Part shown: positions 35,683 to 48,610 of the stretch, piece after piece
How the letters are laid out: each line of letters begins with the position of its first letter
How positions within the stretch are numbered: the first letter of the stretch is position 1
Assembly: GCA_013115145.1 (NCBI GenBank)
Contig: JAAPAO010000001.1
Location: forward strand, 268,529 to 332,528
Reading direction: 5' to 3'
DNA from: Perkinsus chesapeaki
Taxonomy: Eukaryota; Perkinsozoa; Perkinsida; Perkinsidae
DNA length: 64,000 nucleotides
Made by a program: the position numbers and the translations under genes
The notes under the pieces: model-generated
Seen by the model: the letters and a program-made list of their open reading frames with translations, nothing else
Database searches by the model: none
Told to the model about the DNA's origin: nothing

Positions 35683-36849
35683 AGATAATCAGCTCATCAA
35701 AAGGTACGTTCGAGTGAGACTCGCTCGAGTCGTGACTACGTAGTTCGTACGTAGTGATTCACGACTCTTGAACTTCACGACTCGTGGATTCAGACACAAT
35801 TCAACAACGTGACTCTTCCTCAGTTACCTCGGACCCAGGCCTTATTTGATGAGCACCAGTGGTGGTAATGCCATCCCTAATTAATATGACTGAGACGGGT
35901 CCAATCGTACATTGCAGTGTTGTCATAAAGATATATCCACATTGTTGAGTTACGAGTTAAATTCCAAGGTTTTCGATAATATTTCATAACTCTCAAGTCG
36001 CGACTACATGGATTTCTACTAGTCAGCGTTAGAAAAGAAATGAGGCAAGCTTCAGAGTCTGACCATACCTCCAATTTAGAAAAGAGGAGTTGCACAGCGG
36101 AAGTTGCGCTTGTTAACCGCGCGCGCCCAGAAATGGGCCCCCAACGTAAAGTACGCGCACAGTTTGTCCACGTCCTACCACGGCGCCACAATTGCCCGTA
36201 CTACCATTCATAGGACTCTCCACCAAAGACTGTAAAGTAGTGTCTCTGACCGCTAGTAGGTGACACCCCACCAGGGTTTTACATCACTAGGTGTTAGTAA
36301 CACCGTGTTACCTACTGCGTGATACGAGATCCAGACTTCAGATGGACGGGGTAGGCGCGTGGGAGTGACATGCGTTTGTAGACTGACGGACAACCAAGGG
36401 ACATGGGCCTGAGCGAATTGAAGCTTAGCTCAAACCACAACGTGTGCAAGACTTAAACTTCAAGTTGAAATACCCGAGATGGAGATAATCCCCAGGGGAT
36501 TCCCCATCGGGGAAATTACTGAACGTTGAGTTACTAAAAAGCGAAGATGCACGATGAAGCCGTGTCAGGAGACCACTTCAATAGCGGAGGGACTCTCAAG
36601 CACAGCAGCAGACCAGCCGTAGCCACTGGCTACTAGCCAGAGGTATTGAATTTCCATTCACTAACAACCAAACACCAACGAAGAAAGAAAATGTCATGGA
36701 GCTCATGGCGAGTCAATTATACAAATGGTTTCAATGGCAGGCGCTGTGCTTGCGTCCGTTCAACAGCTGCCGTCGAAGGGACATCAAATGCAACATGACA
36801 TCATCGTATTCACAGCGTGACCGTAGAATAACAGATGCTGGAGATCCGG
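35683..36849. other. Palindrome-rich spacer
   Basis: No gene supported. At about 35725-35767 lies an interrupted inverted repeat (GAGTCGTG...CACGACTC with inner ACTACGTA/TACGTAGT). Further short palindromes include CCCCAGGGG and TCCCCATCGGGGA near 36490-36512. Confidence 0.5.
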
Positions 36850-39800
36850 TCCTGTATGGCGTCAACGGCGTTGAGCCTCGGAAATTGAACCTACATGAAT
36901 CCAGCTCAGGAACGCGACTACCACCTCAGAGCGATTCGCACGCATTGGGAGTTGCACTTCGTTCCGGTGTACGTGGCGTTCCAGTCTCTCTATTTCCTGA
37001 CATGCTGCGGTAGCAAGATGTTGTGAATCCGCTGGACCGTGCGGGGATTCCAGTAGACGCCTAAAGTCGAGGACCATGACACCGTTTAATAAGGTACAAA
37101 CGACAGGAAACCATGCACAGGCCTGGCGTTGGGTTAAGAGCGAATAGCAGGTGCCAGAAGCAGCTCACCTGCTCCAGTCGCAGCTTTTCGCACCGTCGGT
37201 CAACTTCCCTTTTCCACTGCATATTGCGCTCATAAAATCGACTGGCCTCGGCAGCTGAATAAAGGACACCCCTCACTGTGGAATGTACGGAGTGTTCGAC
37301 GAGATGCTCGTTATCAGTCATTTCCTGAGAAGACAGGATGGGCGAATGTAAGCACTTATACTGGGACTATAGTGATGTAACTGAAGACGATCCACGTGGT
37401 AGGAGAGCTGCAGACTACAGCCTGTAGTATAACTCCATCATTCTGTCACACTGCAACTGTGAACCACAGTGTCACCCGCCGAAAGTTCTATCTTAAAACT
37501 TCAAGAGCCGAGACTTGAGAGCAATTCAAGTACTGTTATACTATAACTTACGAACCGTTATACATGAGGGTTATAGGCTATTGATAGTAATCGATTATCT
37601 ACTCTCTATATACCATCATTACTACAGGATAATCCAAAAGGGACCACCCACTGAGATATCATGCTGCGTGGAAGAATGTGTGTCTTATGGGCTCTAAACT
37701 CTCGCAGAGGTCTCCCTCATGCTTCACGAGCGGTTGATGAAATTCGGGCAACGCCCAGAAATATCTCAATGATCAATACGCCCATCAATCAATGAACAAT
37801 AGACTATACAGAAACGGATGCTGGCTAAATCCGGTTACATTCCACAGATTGCCCCCTTAGCATGCTGGACGAGCCCGAACGGGTTTGAGTGCTAAACCGG
37901 CTTCAAAAGGGGTCAATGATCCCACAGGTACCCCTGCCTGTCATGCTGTCACACAGTCTTACAGCACTGACATCTTTGAACGCATAACCCTGTAGATAAC
38001 TGAGTCGGATAAACCATTCAGAATCTAGAATACAGCAGCCTACAGCAGTTACCGCCCCCCTTCTAGTGAGAACAGCGAGTCGAATTGACCCTCGCTCACC
38101 TTAGCTAGATCCCGTCGTTGCCTCGCCCATTCCAGTGTCCTCTCTCTCTCCACTTTCCAGGCTTTTGTCCGCTGATACATACTATCCAGATTACGAGGTA
38201 CACTACTCGACCTAGTAGTTGCTTTTCGTGGTGATAAACGAGGTGAGAAGGTGCACTAACACACTACCATCAAACACACACTTGAAAAAAATTACCTCTC
38301 GCATCTCCTCAGCTGCTTTCAGAGACCTTGCCTGAACCACCTTTTCTTCTTGTAGTCTACAACGCTCGCGAGCTCTAGAGTATATGTCACTGCCTCGGGA
38401 TGGAGCGGTGCGGGGAGTTGATAACTGGTTAACTTCTGGGGTTGCTGTTGAGCTCCGAGGAGTTACGGGTGGGGCAGCGAGAGCTCTCTGAGACGCACGC
38501 CTGATAACGAGCATAGAACACAAGCTTAAGATTCCCAGTGACAGTAGTGTACTTCATCTCACGCGAGTGTATGGCAGAGTATGAGCCCATACATTTCCGC
38601 CCATGAAAATCCCTAGAAGAATGCTCAATATCTTGCCGGGTCTCATGCACACTAGGCTCACTAGTTCTCCGGTGCCGACCTGAAAACGAGCGAAAGATCA
38701 CGTTAAGGGGACAATTTCTCCGGAACTGAGCCTCACTCATCTTTGTTTTATCGGTAGGAGCTAGCGCAGTTTCGGGCACAGTTGGATGGCGAGTTGCTGT
38801 CTTCCCCAGCGACAAACGCTTTGCAACAGGCTTGATTCCACGCAAACTCTGTTTGGCCTTGGCCGCATTTTGCATTTCAACTCGCAAGCCGGGCTCATCG
38901 TCCCTAGGCGGATCCTCCTCCGTTGTTGTATGGGAGCTCTTCGCTTCATTAAGCGTAACATTCACTCCCTCATCTGGCAACATACTCGCTACTGGTTCAT
39001 GTGCTGCAGTCTGGGCCAACGGCGAATCTCGGTACCGCTGCCCTGCTTCGGGCGTTCGGTATCCTGAGCTAGCCTCTGTACCGTGGAGGTTAGAATACGT
39101 CAAGGCCCTAGGCTCAGAAGCTATATCCATCGAGCTTTCACTCGGCTTTGAATGACTATCGTCCCTCCGAAACGGGCCCTGTCGACGTGGTGTTAGCAAC
39201 GCTTTGACAGTCTTAGGGTGGGTGTCCTTCGCCGCCCTCGGGAAACGGCCATCATGATGATCATCGATGATGGCATCATTGATATGTCGACTAGTTTTTC
39301 CCTTTTCTTCCCGCATGCAGTGCCCTGCAAGGCGTTGCTTATCAAACTCAGTTCTTGTTCTAGGAACTGTTCGCCTCAAAGCTATATCAGAATCCTTGCT
39401 TGACAGCCTTCTGACCTATAGGATAAACTGTTACTGTAGTAACAGGGGGTACTACAGTAAGAGATAAAGAGCCTGCTTCAGACTGTCGAGCCTTCGATCG
39501 ACTGCTCCCGTGATTTTCTCCCCATGCGGCTTGGCCTTTTCCCGCAACCCTCAGCCTGGCTATCTGCTGCATTTTTCTGTACCGATCTTCTTTCGAAGTT
39601 TCATCTGGTAGCTCGGATATTGTCCCTCGCGAGTTAGGTTGAGCCTCGACGACCTGGCGACGTTACACATCGGTTACACCACCAGAAGTACCGGTCGGGA
39701 ACAGTTTTATAATCACAAAGAGACCTGCCTGCCGTTCGCGCCGAGTCACAGTAAGTTATTGTCAATAACGTAAAATAGGGATTCAATACTTGCGACTTGA

Positions 39801-40185
39801 AGACTTCAAGTTGAAGTCTAATGCCTCCCTCATCACCTTAGGATCGGTTGACTCCGAGCGAAACTCTTCCGAAGGGCGTTCGGAGAGCGAACACCGATTG
39901 CCACTCCCTACGCTGAAATCACCAATACCAAATTTTTCACTTTTGAGTCCCGGCAGCGAACGATCGCCTGAGGTATCCAGCCAACAATCAACCGATGACA
40001 AAGTCCTGGGTACCAGATATGGTGGATGGCGAAAGATCGCTTATTATCGTTCGTTGTATCCGTTCTTGGGCTGCACTAACCCTGCTTTGAAGCTCAATGG
40101 ATTCCCAGTTCGATAGGTCGGTCACCACATCGGGTGACAGACACCCCACGGGAATCTCAGAGGGTGAGCTTCCCGATTCGGTCAT
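36850..40185 (-). CDS. Disordered/coiled-coil protein with repeated short motif
   Basis: From the ATG at 40185 (MTESGSSPSEIPVGCLSPDV), exons join through gttagt...cccag and other short introns into a large mostly disordered protein, with its long exon at about 39412-38545 (AKSSHTTTEEDPPRDDEP, FSGRHRRTSEPSVHETRQD). The C-terminal exons carry a repeated charged helix: IYSRARERCRLQEEKVVQAR, MYQRTKAWKVERERTLEWAR and FYERNMQWKREVDRRCEKLR. The repeat (aromatic-x-R/E-R...W/R-K-x-E) resembles units found in many protist cytoskeleton- or flagellum-associated proteins, though no named domain can be assigned. Junctions near 39840-39665 and 37215-37075, and the 3' end, are uncertain. The gene lies between members 1 and 2 of the NPxPxFSPAWW family on the opposite strand. 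Confidence 0.5.
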
Positions 40186-40735
40186 AAAATATATTATACA
40201 AGCAATTAATCAACTGAGAAACGCGTTTATTAACCGCATGTACATACGAAACCAAATACATCTTTGGTCCCTGCCAGGCAGTGCCCAAGCCAGCCAGGTT
40301 TAACGTGAATGAGATGACCTCATCATTAGGCGACCAACGGCTGGTAATACTCAGCCAATAGCACAGTACTACCTGCCCCTATCCTATCACCCTGCTATCC
40401 TATTAGACTGTTATCCCTTTCATCGGAACATCCCCACCGTAAAAGCGTTCCTGTTGACAGCAAAGAACGAACTCAAAACAGACAGAAAACGAGAAATAAT
40501 CATTAACATTTTGATCCATGATCACAGTGTGAGTCGAGATACGCTGAGAGCGCATAACAAAACTCGCTCGCCCGAAATCGATCGTCCGCGACCGACAACA
40601 TGTGAACCGTTGTATGCATCACTAGGATAATGTCGCAAGTTGGTCACAACGAGAAATCGGACTCGACCTGTCATTTACAATTGCATAAACACTAAGGGAA
40701 CTTAAAGTTTCAGTTCGTTTTACTAATTATCACCA
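40186..40735. other. Divergent intergenic region
   Basis: It lies between the minus-strand coiled-coil gene and family member 2, so it should contain both promoters. No named motif or further gene is seen. Confidence 0.4.
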
Positions 40736-41131
40736 ATGCCGTCTTATATGGTCCTCATCGTCATCGCTTTCCTCTCCGCCGTGGGAGTTGCTGGGGAGAA
40801 CCCGTATCCTAGGTTCTCTCCAGCGTGGTGGTCTTGGGAGGCTGAGTGCAACCCGGATTACTCGGTCGGTAATGAGACTTTTCCCCATGTGGAAAACAGC
40901 AATCGGCCACCTCACCTCCCTTGGAAGCCACTTCACAACCCTGGGAGGATGGCTCGGATGTTACTACTACATGGAAACTCCGAGCCAGCGACAAAAGCGA
41001 TGCCAAAATGACGTAAGTACATTGTCGATAAATATTGATTTGTATAGTCTGGAATGCTATTTGTTTTCTTCAGGTATTCAGCTCTCGGCTCATGGGGATT
41101 GCTCACGGTGATGGCGGTGAATATTCTGTGA
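40736..41131 (+). CDS. NPxPxFSPAWW family secreted protein, member 2
   Basis: The signal peptide MPSYMVLIVIAFLSAVGVAG is followed by ENPYPRFSPAWWSWEAEC. Read without splicing, the frame ends early at 41009-41011. If a 35-nt GT-AG intron at 40865-40899 is removed, the frame runs through a Ser/Thr/Pro-rich linker (QSATSPPLEATSQPWEDG) to a phase-2 intron (41013-41073) and a 58-nt last exon encoding YSALGSWGLLTVMAVNIL, hydrophobic as in member 1. That gives 99 residues and the same last-exon size, so I favour the spliced model. The alternative is a frameshifted pseudogene. The probable role is a surface protein of unknown function. Confidence 0.6.
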
Positions 41132-41776
41132 GCGACAGTGATGACCACGTAGGTGGGTGAGCCAGTAACAACATTCAACACACCCACGATTCATGTCCTC
41201 TCAGGTGGTCTGCAAGTGCGAGAAGTACCATTTTCTAATTCGTTGGATAAACCTGCAAAGCAGTTACTTTCATAGTGATTTGCGTTCATAGTTCTCGGGG
41301 GTCCCTACGCAATTACACTTGGCATGAATTGCACAAGGTACTTGGCGTAGTAGTTCCGTGCTGTAGAATGGCTCTACATGGTCTACGAGACTCGATAATC
41401 GACTAGTACCGAGTTGCAACATTTGTTCGTTATTCTCATAGGCCACCCTTTATCACCCGCTCCCGCCAGGCCATAAGGCTCCTAGTGAACACCATTGGTA
41501 GCATAGGCTTCTAGTGAATGCATGTATCCTTAGTCGGTTACCAGCCGAGTCTCCAATGTCTGGCGTATTCATCTAACTCTTAACCACGAATCGCAGAGAC
41601 ATTTAGAAAAACTACCGCACGACCGTCAAGGCTGTTCACTGCATTACCTAGTTCCTATTCCCAGCCTGCCTGTAAGAGAGTTAACACAACATCTGGCCGT
41701 TCCTATGAAACCACCTAGTCATTAACGTTTTCTAATAGTCCCAAAGCACCATCAACCCTTTAACGGGATAGAACGG
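41132..41776. other. Intergenic, nothing recognised
   Basis: No supported gene between family member 2 and the 3' end of the SF3B3 gene; the two genes converge. Confidence 0.4.
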
Positions 41777-44700
41777 CTACAACACGCGGTTGCGAATATC
41801 CTCCAATTTCTTCATGACCTCCTGCGGAGTCTTGTCCATATCGACAGCGATCTGGCGTTGCTTTTCGGCAGGCAGCTCATAATATCTGATCACAGCCACA
41901 CGTTAGGACAGTTCAAGCGCACAGTTGGTCCTAAAACCAGCTGGACACCTAACTGTGCAGAATACCCTCTCATTGGTATCCGTATACTTTCTAGAAATTA
42001 CCCCCATCGTGCTCACACGCCCACTTACACTTCACATAGATCGGCATCGATGAAGTTTTTGACAGGATGGTAGAAGGAGCGGTACATAACGTGTTCGCGC
42101 CCTGTTAGACTCGGAGAAGCTGCAGTATTCCGCATATGCATCTCAAGTGCCTAGCATGAACAGTCCACACTACAGAGCAAAGCCGAGTTTTCGGCGGCTA
42201 CCTGCAGGAAGGTGTGCTCTCGCTTCGAAGAGAAGGGATACAGTGCCCCGATAGTTCCGAGAACCGTAGAATATATGATGATTTCAGCGCCACCCGCTAC
42301 CATTGTCACCTGAAATAGTTACAGTAGTGGAAGCTCATAGCTATAACGATCCATTACTCTTTGAAGCGAAGTTACCGTCTCTCCAACGTGGAAGTGGCCG
42401 ATCAAATCCATCTGAAGGAACAACCAATGATTTCCGCCAATGGAAGCTGGTGAATGCAGATCGACTAGGCGCAGGGTACCGAAAGGATCGATCATAAATA
42501 TACACCTTACTTTAAATGTATTGCCGGATACATAGTCATTATCACGACCAGGAACCAATCTCAATGTAGATATGCCTTCAGCCTCAACGACAGGACTGAA
42601 AGTCGGTAGACTGTGAAAACGAAGATGAAGTATACTACAACGTACCGTCCCCAAGCACCAGCGTCCTTGGCATCTGAAGGTACTCGCAGGATGGCGAGGT
42701 TGTCAAACTTATCCCCAACAACTATGGTCTGCGGGCAAGAAGAAATAGCGCATCACTAGAGACGGTAACATCGAACTCACGTTGTAATCAAGTACAGCCG
42801 CGGCTGTGATGCACCTCGGATAGGTATCATCCGAGATAACCTACAAGACAGCAGCCAGGTCACAGTCCCATGAGTTGTAACGGCAAGACTTACCTGCATC
42901 TGATTGTCGCTGTACCTCCATCTCAAAACCATAATACTATCCCTACTATCAGCGGCAAAGATGCGATCCTTGTTCACATCGAGCCACATAATTCCACCGG
43001 ACTCCGGTAAGAACTTATACTCACATTTTTTCAGCAGCCGCTTTTTGCCCAATTCGTAGATCCTGAACCCACACGCAAATCCATGCGCAATGTCTATGGT
43101 AGAGTCCTTACCGTAGAACGGGTGCCACCGTTGGAGACCCGCGCAGGGCAACCAGTAACCGTCCTTCGAAGGGATACATTGCAGAAGGGACGCCTAAGCA
43201 GAGGCGTGCATAGCTGCAGTCGAGAAGCGAGCCTCGTGGACTTACCTTCTAGCGGAGTTACGTGAATGAGCTGTAGGTTGTAGCTCTCATCGTAAAGATA
43301 CGTCTTGATGTAGCACTTGCCATGGGCCGATCTCGAGGGATTATGTGGATCGACACCAGTAGCAGTACCAACTACGAGACACGGGCGGTTATCCTGACAT
43401 TCGCAATGTCGCCATATAATAAGCCTAGGGAATCACCTTGAGCTGGTAGAAATAACAGACAGTCATAGCAGTGGCTGCCTCATCAACATCAAGGTCCAGC
43501 TTGAAAGAGGTAGATGCTGTCAGAGGGTCTACCACTCGGATACAGGAGCCCCATTTCCCATGCCCAGCGATATAGGTTCCCACCTAACGACCAGATAATG
43601 CCAAGATGAGGTGCTTGGCTCTTACTTGGCTCTCTGGTGGAGGATCCATGTCGGTATCATCGTCCTCTCCAGCATCAACCTTGATCTTCCTCAAGGCTTC
43701 CCTAATCTCCGCCTTAGTCTCTTCGTTATAACTGCGATTATAATCCTTACGGTTGAATGGCATATATAGGCCCTACGCATTGTGATCAGACTCCATAACA
43801 GCAAGCATGATCCTGTTGTCCATAGGAACCGCATCAGTCTGTCCAGATAACAGCTTTGGTGGAGGAAGAGGCAAGAACTTCCTTCCAGTGTAGGAAAGAG
43901 GCACCATAACCTGACGAAAGGTGAACGTCACGATGAGGAGTAGACCACAGCCTCACCTGATTAAAGGTCTCATTCAGCCTTTCCACACTGACAATCCTAA
44001 GAACTCGCTGGCTGGTAGTACATATGCCTTCCTGACAGTTCTCAATGCTGAAGGGGGCGGCCAGATCGAACCTCGGCAAAGCCGGGATCTTGCTGCTGCC
44101 GGGTGTGTCTTCATCCTCAGCAGCGGCGAACCTACCATATCCGAAAGTAACATACACCGTTAATGTTGAAGAATCTTACGTTAAAGGAACACACTGATAC
44201 TGACCACCAGAAGCTCCAGCAGCTGAGTAGTCGTTGGCTTGGAAGCACAGGAAAGGTCGTGCGCTCATCGCCACCATTGCTGGGCGCCCACCGTCGACAG
44301 TAAGAGGGCACAAAGTAACCTGAAAGAATATTCCAACATCAGCTGGAGTGCTGAGTGGGATAACTTACCCGTCGTGGTCCCAGCACACGCTGTCTCTGAT
44401 CCGATAGCTGCCCTGTGACACCATCGATGACCGACCGCACCAGTACACCATCCTCGAGACCGATCGCCAAGTAGAGCGTGGAAGTTGTTCCCTGGCCGAA
44501 CTGCAACATGCAGACAGATGAAGCCGTGGTCCTAAGGGCCTGTGCTGCTAGCTGCCTTAATGGACGATCAGAGTCCAAGGAAAGAACACGGACAGATGAG
44601 TCCACACCGGCCACAGCCATGAACTGACTTCGAGTTCGACCAGATGGAAGAGGTTGCACGCAGAGGGCAGCAACCTCGCAGCCAATATCACGCTTGGCCA

Positions 44701-46827
44701 CCTCACTGAGATGACCATTGGTATCAGCATCAAGTTCGAACAGCTGTATTTCACCACCAGATAAAGCAATCACCACTTGAGAGCCATTGCTGGCAGCCAT
44801 CGTGACCTGCCTTCCAGGCGGCGCTCGCCACTCAGTAGTTCTACGACCGGCTGCAACGTGACGGATACCACTTGGCATAACCTAACAATAAAGTCCCACG
44901 GTGATGCAGGTTGACCGTAATTGATCACGAGGCTTACCTGTATAGCACTCTTATCTTCCATCCTCATGGCAAAGAGTGTCGGCTGATCCTTAGCGAATCC
45001 TGAGTCCGTAACTTCATGAATGTTATCAGAGGTTACCAATAAGGTCAGAGTTTGATCCACGAATGACACCACGATGTACCGATCGGACTCGACCTCACCC
45101 TCGGACACCGGCGCATAACTAGCACCGAAGGGCTTAATCGTGAACAACGCGTTTGGTTGGCCTGGCAGTTCTGAAGCCCCAGCTTCCCCAAGTGTTAAAC
45201 CATGTCGTAGGATCCTCAGGGCAGACCTTGGGCCTCGACCAGACAAGGCGTATATCTGGCATCCAGCCGACATACCAGTTGTAACCGTCTGCTGCATCCC
45301 GCTTCCATCTTGCTGCATAACCTGCGTCTGTGTACTAAAGCAGTCCATAACCTTCATATCTGTGATAGGAGCCAAGCTGCTAAGCTCGTCAAACGGAGTG
45401 AGGTTCTTGAGATTCCGAGGTTTAAAGGCCACAACAGCGTTCTCTCTATTAGGGTGTGAAGAAGTGACAATTGCTGGACTCTCATCACCAAGGCTCGCAA
45501 ACTGGTATAAAGCGTGGTTGCCGAACTCCGATGCCGCAAAGAGGAAACCGGTCTTCAGGACGCATATGGAAATGGCCACGGGTATAGAGTCGAAGTAACT
45601 AACATTAAGAAATTGAAGTCCGGTACAGGATGCTGAGAACTTACCTGCATTGAATCTCAGATACTACTCCCTCCTTATGGCTAAGGGTCACCTTGTAAAG
45701 GTCACCGTACTCAGACTGTATGAGGAAGAAGAAGAAGTTCTTCAGCTTATGTCGACTCCAGCAGACCACCATCAGACCTTTTTCAGCTGGAGTATCCAAA
45801 CGTCTTGGCATGGCACATGACAGTACTGGATGTCCCTGAAGCCAGCCATCCCTCTCGAGCCACCATAAACACCCTACCTGCTTATAATATGAGAGGAAGT
45901 TCTCGCAGCAAAGTAGAACACCGCCAGGACCATCGGTGCCACCTGGAACTGGTATCAGGTCGTGTGCCGAGAAGGGTATCTTGTCGCTGTGCTTTCTAGT
46001 GACCTACCCCCAAGAAAAGTGTCCGTATGCTAAGACATGTACACCTTACATGATTAACGCCGAGGTCCATCTCATACATTGTCAGGAGCTTCTGCGGATT
46101 TGGTCCCTTCTTACCAAAGTCATCGTACCTGCATGGCAATAGGTTAATGGTCCCCGCCCTAGAGATGCAACACTTACTGGCACTCGATTGCGGCGTACTG
46201 GGGGTTATCGAAACCGACATCTAGCCCAACCGTTGCGAAAGCAATGGTGTAGCTTTTATGGGCCTCCAATGGGGATGAAATCGTGAGTCTCGATTGGAGA
46301 TCTCTGTTGAGAATATAGACGAATTTTTGTCGTTCCACGGCGGAGACCATACAACTACGCCCCTTAGGATCAACCGCCAGATACTGACCAGGCACGGTAC
46401 GTCGGCAACCCCTAAGAAACCCTTATAGGAGTCGCCCTAATCCAGCCAACTTACGTCTTTCCATAAGTCTCTTGATGAACCTTATCAAATACGTTCTTGG
46501 TTGTGTTGTATTCGAGGATCACAATTCGCCCAGAATCCGAGCCAACGAGCAGATAGTCTCTGTTGGCACCGACCAGTCGGAATGTCTCTAGCGAGCGTAT
46601 CAAGCCAAAACAATTCACCGATATAACCGTCTGAAGTCTATTTTGCTCATCTGGGCGGAGCAGCTCCAGAGTCGACCCTAAACTGTCAACTGAAGATCGA
46701 GACTAACGGACGAAACACTACCTCTGGCCACAACGATCTCCTGGGCCTTGGGTGCCGAGAAGTTACCGTAGACCGCACACGCGACGGCCGAGGTCTTCGA
46801 CAAGGTCAAGTTATAGAAGTGAGGCAT
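41777..46827 (-). CDS. SF3B3: Splicing factor 3B subunit 3 (SF3b130), many introns
   Basis: The start [20 protein letters not shown] at 46827 and the stop after [11 protein letters not shown] at 41777 match the two ends of SF3B3. In between, on about 20 exons with 45-60-nt introns, are clear landmarks: [157 protein letters not shown] and [11 protein letters not shown]. It is the beta-propeller (CPSF-A/DDB1-like) scaffold of the U2 snRNP SF3b complex, which helps recognise the branch site. Length agrees with about 1200 residues. Some exons in the middle are short and I did not place every junction. The 3' introns near 41.9-42.3 kb are longer than the rest. Confidence 0.93.
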
Positions 46828-46993
46828 TTCCTAGGATGCCAACAATAGCAGCCACCCCTACTGAAAATACTATTGCAGGCGATAGTCGAATAAAGAAACA
46901 CATAACATAGGAAACAAACGTGAGAAGACGCCATGATTAGAAACATCATCACTTGAAAAAATGGCTTGGCAGACTCATAGTGCCGCTAGTCAC

Positions 46994-48508
46994 CTAAACG
47001 CAGGAATCGGCCGAAGCCGGAACAGTCACCAATGTGATTACGAGACTGCAGCCTCCGCTTATACTGACATTATCATCGCCGTCTTCAACTACCAACTGTC
47101 CGCCTCGAGCAGATAGCATTACACACTTCAGGGGCCTGATTAAGTTCTGTGCCCCGTAGGGAAATGATAAATAAATTTAGACAAGGTAAGCCCCCTACTA
47201 CCCTTTAACCCCAATAGATGTCATATACGGGCCTATAACAGTGTGGCTGCTACCGTTAACAGGATCCTCTGGAATGCCATTCCATGGGGCAAAGTACCTG
47301 CTGTCACCACGGTGCAGGTTGAATTCTCTCTAGTATGTCTTACCGTGAATATACAACAGCTCCAGCCCCGCTGCCCGCATTGCTACTCTGCCAGCACATT
47401 ACGCTGACCCCTCTGATAACATCATCACCATGCGAACCGAGTAGCGCAGTGTTGTCCTAACATACCAGTCGCGAGTCAATACAGGCCGATCGTTAGCTGA
47501 GTCGGCGACTAGTAACAGCCAAGTAGGAATATATCAGCGCTGGGAGCCACATGTATATTGTACATGCAAGTTGGCTTACGGCCTTCACTTTAAAGGCGCA
47601 TAGCAGTCTACAGCCAAACAGAGATCGCTAGCATACAGGACCCACAGGTGAAAGACGCTTTATAGTATCTTCCCCTTCTTCCTTGCGACATACAACCAGC
47701 AGTTTCTTCGCCTGATGTGATACAGCTACGTCTTCCACCTGCCAAAGATCCAAAGTTGCCAGATCTTTTACCACACGGCATCACTTCCTCCTGTCTCAAC
47801 CCGAGGGCCTTAATGATTCGCTGAGTCCACTCCGGAAGCTGGGCACTCGAGAAGCGTTCCTCGGGTGGGTTTCGTGGGAATCCCAGAGTGTACGACTTCA
47901 TAGGGTCTTCTTTCTCCCCGGCCCCTTCACGCCCTACTACCTACAAAGGCATACTACATAGATCTGCGACAATCAATGCTGGACCAACTAAATCTCCTGA
48001 CGTAGTTTCAAAAACATATGCCTCAGGCACGTGTTGATTTGTGGCCGGTAGTAGGGCCTGAAAAATTCACCCTGAGTAGCATTCAGTGCGGAGTAGCCAC
48101 ATTACATCCAGGCATCTGGCTGTTGCAAGCGTGGCATGTCCACACAATGGCACTTCATTCCTGACAGGAAGACAGTGAGATAGTACATACGCATCTACGA
48201 AGAGCACTACGTTGGAGTGAACCATCGAAGACCATATCTCCCGACGGCCTCGTCAATTCTGCTAACGAATGCCGTCTCCGAATGACGTAACTCGGCCGCT
48301 ATAGCTTGGCACGCCTGCCACACCCAAAGGAGCTCACCAAGCTCGATTCCTCCATCACTACCTCTTCCTTCAGCGTCTTTCCCTTTGGCACCACAACTAC
48401 ACCTGCAGGATTGCCTGTAAAACGAATCTCAAGGCCGGCAGGCGCTGGATCAACAAAAGCGTCGGCAACATAGGCTGGCAGAGGAACCACTACGTGCTTA
48501 TTAGTCAT
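46994..48508 (-). CDS. PhzF-family isomerase-like protein
   Basis: From the ATG at 48508, exons read HVVVPLPAYVADAFVD and RFTGNPAGVVVVP, then ELRHSETAFVSRIDEAVGRY, LRWFTPT, NEVPLCGHATLATARCLD, the central YTLGFPRNPPEERFSSAQLP and KKLLVVCRKEEGEDTIKRL, then YFAPWNGIPEDPVNGSSHTV and LSARGGQLVVEDGDD, ending at TAG 46994-46996. The FTGNPA, the Glu in SETAFV, the CGHATLA loop and the EDPVNGS.H block are the PhzF family signatures, with both halves of its two-domain fold. The family includes trans-2,3-dihydro-3-hydroxyanthranilate isomerase, but eukaryotic members are mostly of unknown substrate, so I do not assign a reaction. Some middle introns, especially around 47.3-47.6 kb, are uncertain. It sits 103 nt downstream of the RING-CH gene and 166 nt upstream of SF3B3. 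Confidence 0.82.
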
Positions 48509-48610
48509 ACTTTTAAGAGAGAGTAGCGCTATGTAATCAATTATCCGTACTATAACGCACGTCAAGTGGAACAGGATCAAATACACAACTAACCAAGTTA
48601 CATGAACATT

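Noticed and set aside
38786-39155. Plus-strand frames in the coiled-coil gene
   Set aside because: Antisense to the longest exon of the minus-strand gene, with unlikely composition.
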